Part shown: one piece after another, positions 17,632-25,595 of the stretch
Numbering within the stretch: the first letter of the stretch is position 1
Layout of the letters: every line of letters begins with the position of its first letter
Source: JAJVID01 sp050247435
GTDB taxonomy: Bacteria > Acidobacteriota > Blastocatellia > RBC074
Direction of reading: 5' to 3'
Length of the DNA: 64,000 bases
Assembly (NCBI GenBank): GCA_050247435.1
Contig: JBFWUF010000002.1
Location: 146,351-210,350, forward strand
The notes under the pieces: generated by a model
What the model was told of the DNA's origin: nothing
Databases searched by the model: none
What the model saw: the letters and a program-made list of their open reading frames with translations, nothing else
Translations under genes and position numbers: made by a program

Positions 17632-18393
17632 TCAGCCAAATTGCCCGTAATACATCAAAGTCACGTACTCGAAATCCACTCGGCCTTCGCGTTGATACTC
17701 CTGAAATATTCGCTCCAACTGAGCGATCATCGGCTCATAATTTGGATGCCCCGCCTCAGGCGCGTATGAAGACGAAAGCAATCTGCCTTTCAACCCCTCG
17801 TAATCGAAGACCTGAATGTTCTCGAACTGTTTCAGCTTGAAATTGTCGGAGCCGAAGAAATCACGGATCACGCCAGCGTCAATCCGCCGGTGATCCACCT
17901 GCTCGTAATCGGTCGAATAATCTTTGAGCAATTGCTCGTAAGCGGCCAGGAACGGAGTTGTGTCCACCACGCGCTCGTTCCAGACCAACGCGACCCAGCC
18001 GCGTGGTTTGAGAATGCGGATGAATTCAGCTTTCGTCTTTTCCCGATCAAACCAGTGAAACGCCTGTCCAGCCACGATGAAATCGACGCTTGCGCCATCC
18101 AGCGCCGTCTCTTCAGCCTTCGCCGCGACGCTGTGAAAACGCGGATAGTTCTTCAACAATCGTTCGGCGGCTTCGCGCATCTCCCGGTTCGGCTCGACGC
18201 CGTAAACCGGATTGCCGTTGCGCAAAAACATCTCGGTCAGAATGCCCGTGCCCGAACCGACATCGGCGATAACCGAATCGGGAGTCAATCCGCATTCGCT
18301 TTGCAGCGTTTCAATCACGGCTTTCGGATAGCCGGGGCGGTATTTGATGTAGTTCTCAACTCTGCCGGAGAAGCGTTGTGTGACGTCAGTCAT
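17632..18393 (-). CDS. Class I SAM-dependent methyltransferase (UbiE/Methyltransf_11 type)
   Basis: The protein has about 253 residues when started at Met 18393 (MTDVTQRFSGRVENYIKYRPGYP). Motif I is IADVGSGTGILTEMFL (SAM binding), followed by the acidic VYGVEPNREM. VDFIVAGQAFHWFD, a post-motif segment, is typical of the family that includes the yeast Crg1/Tmt1-like enzymes. It is cytosolic and the substrate is unknown. The six residues before the chosen start are not conserved-looking. The neighbours do not suggest a pathway. Confidence 0.88.
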   Translation of the reverse strand: MTDVTQRFSGRVENYIKYRPGYPKAVIETLQSECGLTPDSVIADVGSGTGILTEMFLRNGNPVYGVEPNREMREAAERLLKNYPRFHSVAAKAEETALDGASVDFIVAGQAFHWFDREKTKAEFIRILKPRGWVALVWNERVVDTTPFLAAYEQLLKDYSTDYEQVDHRRIDAGVIRDFFGSDNFKLKQFENIQVFDYEGLKGRLLSSSYAPEAGHPNYEPMIAQLERIFQEYQREGRVDFEYVTLMYYGQFG

Positions 18394-18445
18394 AAAGCCC
18401 CACAGAGGCATGGCTGGCGCAGGACTGCGTTCAGCAACTCAGCCT

Positions 18446-18997
18446 TCAACTCAATTCATTGCGCAGCCAGGCGCGCGCAAAGCTCCAATGGCGTTCCACC
18501 GTCGCGTGCGACAGGCCCAGCGCTTCAGCCGTTTCGGGAATAGTCAGCCCGCCGAAGAAACGCAATTCGACGATCCGGCTGTGCTGCGGACTGAACTCGG
18601 CCAGACGATTCAACGCGTCGTCGAGCGCCAGCAACTCGACCTCCGGCTCCTGGCCAATGCGGTCGGCGGCGGCGAGCGAAACCCGCAAATCTCCCCCGCC
18701 GCGTTTCTCGGCCTGTCGCGCGCGGGCGTGATCAACCAGAATGTTTCGCATCATCCGAGCCGCCAGCCCGAAGAATTGCGCGCGATTCTCCCAACCCGTC
18801 TGTGGTTGATCGGCCAGCAGCAGATAGGCTTCGTGCACGAGCGCGGTCGGTTGCAAGCTGATTTGATGGCGCTCGCCCCGCAAATGGCTTTTAGCCAAAC
18901 GGCGCAATTCGTCGTAAACCAGCGGCATCAGGCGATCCAACGCCTGCTGGTCGCCCGCGCTCCATTCCTTGAGCAGTTGCGTTATGTCGCCTGTCAT
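18446..18997 (-). CDS. ECF-type RNA polymerase sigma factor
   Basis: A 183-residue sigma-70 family factor of the extracytoplasmic-function class. Region 2 spans DRLMPLVYDELRRLAKSHL to RNILVDHAR. Region 4 spans RIVELRFFGGLTIPETAEAL to GLSHATVERHW, a helix-turn-helix. The sequence style (LQPTALVHEAYLLL, RQAEKRGGG) matches the acidobacterial/planctomycete ECF subfamily that often lacks a classic anti-sigma factor. GGAGGAG precedes ATG 18997. It is divergent from the cytochrome c/monooxygenase gene, with a 262-base gap. No adjacent anti-sigma gene was found, so control may be post-translational. Confidence 0.92.
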   Translation of the reverse strand: MTGDITQLLKEWSAGDQQALDRLMPLVYDELRRLAKSHLRGERHQISLQPTALVHEAYLLLADQPQTGWENRAQFFGLAARMMRNILVDHARARQAEKRGGGDLRVSLAAADRIGQEPEVELLALDDALNRLAEFSPQHSRIVELRFFGGLTIPETAEALGLSHATVERHWSFARAWLRNELS

Positions 18998-19023
18998 TAC
19001 GCTCTCCTCCCAAAATTGGCGCC

Positions 19024-19040
19024 ACAGGTTGCCAACCTGT
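19024..19040. repeat. Short palindrome ACAGGTTGCCAACCTGT
   Basis: A 7-bp stem (ACAGGTT/AACCTGT) around GCC lies just upstream of the ECF sigma gene in the divergent region 18998-19259. It could be an operator or a fragment of a dispersed repeat. The remainder of this gap shows no convincing -35/-10 pair by eye. Confidence 0.4.
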
Positions 19041-19259
19041 CCCACCAATTTACTGCCGATATGGCCAATCGCGGCGGAGTCTAACATCAGGGCGCAGGCC
19101 CAACAATTTTTTTCGCGGAGGCTGAGGGGATTCGCGCGGGTTTTCCGCCCTATCAATTGAGAGCGGAAAAAAGCAGCCAGGACCCGAACGAGAGCGCAGT
19201 GTGGCGCTCGCCGGGCCTTGCTGATGGGATCAACAATTCTTTGCCGATGGAGGTTTACC

Positions 19260-20882
<1,623 letters not shown>

Positions 20883-20986
20883 ATTGTCGCCAAACAGTAA
20901 AAAGAGCGGTAGCGGCCTGGCATCCACGGCCTCAACACAGCCGCGAGAAACAGGTCGCCGCCGCTTCCAGCGCCATACCGGGCTGA

Positions 20987-21040
20987 TTACTCCTCCAGCA
21001 AGCTGCCTTGAAACACTCTCTGCCCGCCCAGGGAGGTGTG
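20987..21040 (-). pseudogene. Relic of a kinase-paralogue 3' end (relic 1)
   Basis: On the minus strand these 18 codons read HTSLGGQRVFQGSLLEE followed by TAA. This matches the extreme C-terminus of both full-length kinases nearby (YTSLGGQKVFAGKLLEE and YTSLGGQKVFTGKLLEE). The match starts one base after the stop codon of the TumE-like gene. Nothing of the rest of a kinase remains. Confidence 0.8.
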
Positions 21041-21041
21041 A

Positions 21042-21467
21042 TTACTCGCCCATCTGCGCTTCAATCTCGGCAATGATGAAAGGCAAATTCGGCTGTGAAA
21101 AACTCAAGCCCGGCGCGGGAATGCGATTGTGTTTGATGTCAGGCGGAATGTGCTTGTGATGTGGATGCGTGGAGGCTAGCGTTGGATCGTTCGGGTGCGG
21201 GAAATCGTCGTACCAATAAAGTCGTTCTTCGGCGCGATAAACTTCATAGCCGTAGGCCGTAATCAACCCAGCGTCGAAATCCAATTCCTCTCTCATTCTC
21301 AACCGGAATCCTTGCTCGAATAAGGCTTCTCCTTCAGCCACGCCGGTGTAAGGACTTTCAGACCAGACCGCGATGGTGGAGCGTGTAACAGGAGCGCGAT
21401 CCAGCAGTTCGGCTACGAAGCTGCTGTAATCACTAAGTGATTGGAGCGGGTTGTCAGCCATCTTCAA
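21042..21467 (-). CDS. TumE-like toxin (DUF6516 family)
   Basis: The 141-residue protein ends with the pattern DDFPHPNDPTLASTHPHHKHIPPDIKHNR then PNLPFIIAEIE. This is the signature of the DUF6516/TumE family of toxin-antitoxin components, with many His near the C-terminus. Its start overlaps the stop of the 89-residue gene by 4 bases (21464-21467), a typical coupled pair. Family members are regarded as growth-inhibiting toxins. Activity here is inferred from family and arrangement. It abuts a kinase-tail relic, suggesting the cassette inserted into or replaced a kinase gene. Confidence 0.75.
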   Translation of the reverse strand: MKMADNPLQSLSDYSSFVAELLDRAPVTRSTIAVWSESPYTGVAEGEALFEQGFRLRMREELDFDAGLITAYGYEVYRAEERLYWYDDFPHPNDPTLASTHPHHKHIPPDIKHNRIPAPGLSFSQPNLPFIIAEIEAQMGE

Positions 21468-21733
21468 TACGCAGGTTGTAAGCGCAGGGCATCGGCCAAC
21501 TCGCGTTGGCTGAGTTGTTCAGTGTACGCCTGTTTGCGCCTTCGCCATGTTTCGTAAATTCCCTTCCACCGGCTGAAATCGGCGCGCGTCTCGTCGTACT
21601 CGTCATAGCCGGACAGTTTGCCCGCCATCAGCGCCGCGTAAAAGTCTTCGCTCAACACGCCGTATTTCTCCTCGTACAGCGTCAGGCGGCGCTCCAGCAG
21701 CTTCATCTCAATGACAAGTTCGTGAATTTCCAT
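21464..21733 (-). CDS. Putative antitoxin partner of the TumE-like protein
   Basis: This 89-residue, charged, helical protein (MEIHELVIEMKLLERRLTLYEEKYG) contains an EKYGVLSEDFYAALMAGKLSG segment. Such short helical proteins are often encoded just before DUF6516 genes. It overlaps the toxin gene by 4 bases, so translation is probably coupled. There is no recognisable DNA-binding motif. It could act by direct binding to the toxin. Ribosome site GGAGAC precedes ATG 21733. Confidence 0.65.
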   Translation of the reverse strand: MEIHELVIEMKLLERRLTLYEEKYGVLSEDFYAALMAGKLSGYDEYDETRADFSRWKGIYETWRRRKQAYTEQLSQRELADALRLQPAY

Positions 21734-21815
21734 TGCCAGTCTCCTTATCGGAAAAGCTTATTGCGCCGACATTCTACTACACCTTACCGGGAGGTTCGCG
21801 GCTGGCCGTTTGCCG

Positions 21816-24629
21816 TCACTCTTCCAGCAGCTTCCCCGCGAACACCTTCTGCCCGCCCAACGACGTGTAAAAGCCATACCCGCAGATCGCCAGATAGACG
21901 ACGAGGACGAAGATTGTGCCTTGCGCATACCAGGCTGAAAAATCGGACGTGATGGGGAAATAAAGTATTAGGTTCCAACAGACAAAGAAAGAGACTGTCG
22001 CCAGCAGCCCATAGTGCGCCTGGATGAGAATCCAGCACGCGATTATCAATCCGAGAAGAACCCAGTTTAACTCCAACTGAGCGCCGCCCATCTTACCAAA
22101 GATAAAAGTGAAGATGAGCCAGGCTACACCAAAGGCCAGCCATTCTTTGCGCAGGAGGCGGGTCAGTAGGAAGAGCGTGAATAGCAGTAAGGACGCTACA
22201 AAGATTTGCCCTCTCTGCTGAACAATAAAGGTGCTGACGAGGCCGCGCAGCCCGTACAGGGTGGCCCACTCCATTGCTTCGGGCTTATAATACGGCCAGC
22301 CAAGCCTAGTCGCTATGATGGCGATAGCGACGATAACCCAATACACACTAATTGCAGATAACCCGCCAATGAGCAGGTCGCGCCCGACCAGCGGGTCACG
22401 AAAATTCCCGGCCAGCAGCCGACTCCAGGCAATAATCCGGTGCGGCCAGCGGCGACGCACATAGGGTTCGAGCGCCAGGTAAAGTAGCCAGATGAGGCAA
22501 GCCTCAGCGATAGCAAAGAACAAAGCAAGTTTGAAGAGATTGAATTCAGCAGCCGTAGGAACGTGATGAACGCGCAAGACCCAACCCAAGAGAAAGGTGG
22601 AACCCCAGTAGACGGCCAGCCGCAAAGCGCCTTTCCGATCACCCCGCCCAAGGCGCAGATTCCGTCGGACCAACCATGCGCCTATGCCCAGTAGCGCCAG
22701 GTAGAATGCGATGAAGGGAGCACGGTTGATACTTGGCTGGCTTGTTCCTAGGCGCGCGGGTTTATCCCAAGGGCCAATCAATTCAAAATAGACTGGTCGT
22801 CCGCGATAAGCCGCCGCTTCAATCCGCAGCGGAAATTGAGCTGGATAGGGATAAACGCCTTCCCAGGCCGTGCGGCTGTCGCTATTGACTGGCGGGAGCC
22901 ATTTGGATGTGGTCGGGGTGAATTTGGTGATGTCCAGGCCCGCTTCGACAAAGAGCGCCGACCAATCCGGCGCAGGCGCAGGGCCTGTCGCCTCATCAAC
23001 CTGAGGCGGCACAGCCTGGAAACTGAGCAGTCGCCCGCGTGGGTCGAGGGTCAGATCCACAGCGCCGGAAACCAACAATGGCGGATCATTGGGGGTTAAG
23101 AACTCGTGGCTATATGGAACCAAATAGCGCGGGCTTTGGCGATACCAGAAATAGACAGCCGCCGGTTCACCTGCTTCCACTCTCTCCCAGCGCGTAACCG
23201 ATGAATCGTGTTCCTGAATGTACTGCAAATAATTTTCGTTGCGGTCAAACCCATACGCCCTATCTACCGGCGGTTCCGTATAACCGAGCTTCCTGGCAAT
23301 CTCGCTCGCGCGTTCGTTGAGCACTTCGGGCGATTTCTCCAACGGCCCGTTGCGCGCCATCCGCCTAGTCCCAAAAAGCAGGACAAGCAGAACAAGCCCG
23401 ATCACTGTCGCTGCCAGACAAGCCACCGCCACCGCCGGTCGTAATCTGCCTTCCAGAGGTGCAGCGGCCACCATCTCCGGCGACGGCGTTTCGCCCAACG
23501 CCAGCGCCGCCGCCAGCGGATCGCCGCCCGGCAACGCCAGCGCCACTTGCACCGCCGACGCTGGCCGCGCCTTCGGCTCTTTCTCCAAACAGCGCAGGAT
23601 CACGCGCTCCGCCAGCGGATCAATCTCTTTGACGTGGCTCGACGGCGTCGGCGGCGCGGACTTCTCGTGCAACGAGATCAGTTCTTGAATGCTCTTGGCT
23701 TCAAAGACGCGCTTGCCGGTGAAGAGTTCATATAGCACCAGGCCGAGCGCGTAAATGTCGCTGCGCTGCGTGACTTCCTTGCCTATCAGTTGTTCAGGCG
23801 ACATGTATGCCGGTGTGCCTGCCATCACTTCATCACCGCGCAACTCCTCGCTCACCACCGCCAGTCCGAAGTCGGTGATGCGCGCCTTGCCGCGCCCGTC
23901 AATCATCACGTTCGCAGGCTTCAAATCACGATGCAGCACGCCCGCTTCGTGCGCCGCCGCAAGCCCCGCGCACATCTGCCGCGCGATCTCCACCGCCTTG
24001 TCGCCCGGCAATCGCCCGATGCGCCGCAGCAATGAAGACAAGTCCTCGCCGTCAATGAATTCCATCGAGAGGAAGTGCAGGCCTTCAACCTCACCGATGT
24101 CGTACACGCGGCAGACATTCGGATGCGCGACCTGCCGCGCGATGCGCACTTCGTTGTGAAAACGCGCCAGCATCCCGCCGTCCAGCGCGATACTTTCCGG
24201 CAGAAACTTGAGCGCGACCGTCTGATTGAGCTTCAGGTCTTCGGCCTTGTAAACCTCGCCCATCCCGCCTTTGCCCAGCAAGCCGACAATGCGGTAGCGC
24301 CCGGCCAGCATTGCGCCCGCGACAAAACGGCCTTCGCGTTGGCCGTCGCCTGATGAATGAGAAACGGGGTTGGCGGCGGGCGGCTGCGCCGGGACATCGG
24401 GCAGATGTTTGGTCGGCGCAGAAGTGCTGTCGAACTCGCCTCCAGCGTGGCGTTGATCGAGCAGGCTGAAGGATTGGTCGTGCGCCGCGAGCAAAACATT
24501 GACGGCGTCGCGCAGGCTTGCATCATTGCCGCAAATTTCGGCCAGGAAGTCGGCGCGCTCCGCCGGTTCGTGTTCCAACGCGGCGTGGAAGAGAGATTCG
24601 ATCTGTTGTAAACGATTGGGTGAGTTCAT
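21816..24629 (-). CDS. Receptor-type Ser/Thr protein kinase with polytopic C-terminal domain (paralogue 1)
   Basis: The 937-residue protein starts with a short helical region (MNSPNRLQQIESLFHAALEH). A Hanks-type kinase domain follows (about 110-375) with GKGGMGEVYKAED, VALKFLPES, HRDLKPANVMI, ITDFGLA and GTPAYMSPEQL, so all catalytic residues are present. One membrane helix lies near 400, followed by an extracytoplasmic region of about 220 residues. About ten membrane helices end the protein. The last residues, LGGQKVFAGKLLEE, are conserved with the paralogue at 25596-28409. The architecture suggests a membrane sensor that signals to the cytoplasmic kinase; the ligand is unknown. The kinase half is almost identical in the two copies, whereas the sensor halves differ. 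Confidence 0.9.
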   Translation of the reverse strand: MNSPNRLQQIESLFHAALEHEPAERADFLAEICGNDASLRDAVNVLLAAHDQSFSLLDQRHAGGEFDSTSAPTKHLPDVPAQPPAANPVSHSSGDGQREGRFVAGAMLAGRYRIVGLLGKGGMGEVYKAEDLKLNQTVALKFLPESIALDGGMLARFHNEVRIARQVAHPNVCRVYDIGEVEGLHFLSMEFIDGEDLSSLLRRIGRLPGDKAVEIARQMCAGLAAAHEAGVLHRDLKPANVMIDGRGKARITDFGLAVVSEELRGDEVMAGTPAYMSPEQLIGKEVTQRSDIYALGLVLYELFTGKRVFEAKSIQELISLHEKSAPPTPSSHVKEIDPLAERVILRCLEKEPKARPASAVQVALALPGGDPLAAALALGETPSPEMVAAAPLEGRLRPAVAVACLAATVIGLVLLVLLFGTRRMARNGPLEKSPEVLNERASEIARKLGYTEPPVDRAYGFDRNENYLQYIQEHDSSVTRWERVEAGEPAAVYFWYRQSPRYLVPYSHEFLTPNDPPLLVSGAVDLTLDPRGRLLSFQAVPPQVDEATGPAPAPDWSALFVEAGLDITKFTPTTSKWLPPVNSDSRTAWEGVYPYPAQFPLRIEAAAYRGRPVYFELIGPWDKPARLGTSQPSINRAPFIAFYLALLGIGAWLVRRNLRLGRGDRKGALRLAVYWGSTFLLGWVLRVHHVPTAAEFNLFKLALFFAIAEACLIWLLYLALEPYVRRRWPHRIIAWSRLLAGNFRDPLVGRDLLIGGLSAISVYWVIVAIAIIATRLGWPYYKPEAMEWATLYGLRGLVSTFIVQQRGQIFVASLLLFTLFLLTRLLRKEWLAFGVAWLIFTFIFGKMGGAQLELNWVLLGLIIACWILIQAHYGLLATVSFFVCWNLILYFPITSDFSAWYAQGTIFVLVVYLAICGYGFYTSLGGQKVFAGKLLEE

Positions 24630-24640
24630 TCAGTTTAACC

Positions 24641-24707
24641 CTCAAGCAATCTGCCTTGAAACATTTTCTGCCAGCGCGAGCGACGTGTAAAACCCATAAC
24701 CACCAAT
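24641..24707 (-). pseudogene. Relic of a kinase-paralogue 3' end (relic 2, frameshifted)
   Basis: The minus strand reads GYGFYTSL in one frame and then QKMFQGRLLE in another, so a frameshift separates the two halves of the conserved kinase tail. It lies immediately upstream of the start of kinase paralogue 1 (24629). It shares the FQG variant with relic 1, so both may descend from a third paralogue. Confidence 0.75.
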
Positions 24708-24776
24708 ACTCAAAATGCGCTCTTCAATCGCACGACGTTGAGCGGTTAGCCCGGATGAGAATATAATCGCCGCATC

Positions 24777-25163
24777 ATGAATACTCAGATCGTGCTCAAT
24801 TTACCGGAAGACACTTACAAGCGCGCCGCGCAATTCGCGGCCTATGCCAAGCGCGATCTCGCCGAGGTTCTTGCCTCAACGCTCGCAACCGCGCTGCCAT
24901 CGTCGGATGCGATCAATCAGATCAAGGGCATTTCCAAACTCCCTGATCACGAAGTTCTGGCGCTTACGAAATTGCGAATGGAACCGTCAGCGGATCGCCG
25001 ATTGAGCGAACTGCTGGATCGTCAACAAGCCGGAGAACTGGACGACGGCGATTGCGCCGAATTGGCGGCGCTGATGCGCATTTACGAGATCAGCCTCCTG
25101 CGTCAATCACAAGCCCTGGCCGAGGCTGTTGAGCGAAAGTTGATCCACCCCCTGGAACCATGA
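24777..25163 (+). CDS. Hypothetical protein paired with an HNH nuclease
   Basis: This 128-residue protein starts TQIVLNLPEDTYKRAAQFAAYAKRD, a strand-helix-helix pattern reminiscent of ribbon-helix-helix proteins, and continues as charged helices. Its stop codon overlaps the start of the HNH gene (25160-25163). Such pairs may be toxin-antitoxin-like or a small mobile nuclease cassette. I do not recognise a named family. The pair runs opposite to the two kinases that flank it. Confidence 0.65.
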   Translation: MNTQIVLNLPEDTYKRAAQFAAYAKRDLAEVLASTLATALPSSDAINQIKGISKLPDHEVLALTKLRMEPSADRRLSELLDRQQAGELDDGDCAELAALMRIYEISLLRQSQALAEAVERKLIHPLEP

Positions 25164-25585
25164 GCGGCAAAATCCCGGAGGATGTCAAAGCGCGCGTCCG
25201 CGCTTCAGCCCGCCAGCGTTGCGGCTATTGCCTGGCCCAACAACGTTACACGCTGCATGTGTTGGAAATCGAACATATCATCGCCAAAGCCAAAGGCGGA
25301 TCGGACGACGAGTCGAATCTTTGGCTGGCTTGCCGCTTGTGCAATAACGGCAAAGGTGTCCAAACGCACGCCCGCGATCCGCTCACCGGCAGGCGCGTCA
25401 AATTGTTTAACCCGCGAACACAGAGTTGGCGCCGTCATTTCAACTGGAGCGAAAATGGGATTGAGATCATTGGCCGAACGGCAATCGGACGCGCCACCGT
25501 CACGGCGTTGAACCTCAACAACGAAATCGCATTGGTTGTGCGGCGGAACTGGGTTCGAGCCGGCTGGCATCCGCCCGCATTGTAA
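25160..25585 (+). CDS. HNH endonuclease family protein
   Basis: The 141-residue protein has an HNH nuclease core. CGYC near residue 20 and CRLCN form a structural zinc site, and EIEHIIAKAKGGSDDESNLWLACRLC carries the His, Asn and His-equivalent positions of the fold. It is likely a DNA-nicking or cleaving enzyme. It overlaps the preceding small gene by 4 bases. Its stop lies only 10 bases from the convergent stop of kinase paralogue 2, so the intergenic space is minimal. Confidence 0.85.
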   Translation: MSGKIPEDVKARVRASARQRCGYCLAQQRYTLHVLEIEHIIAKAKGGSDDESNLWLACRLCNNGKGVQTHARDPLTGRRVKLFNPRTQSWRRHFNWSENGIEIIGRTAIGRATVTALNLNNEIALVVRRNWVRAGWHPPAL

Positions 25586-25595
25586 TTCCCGCCAT

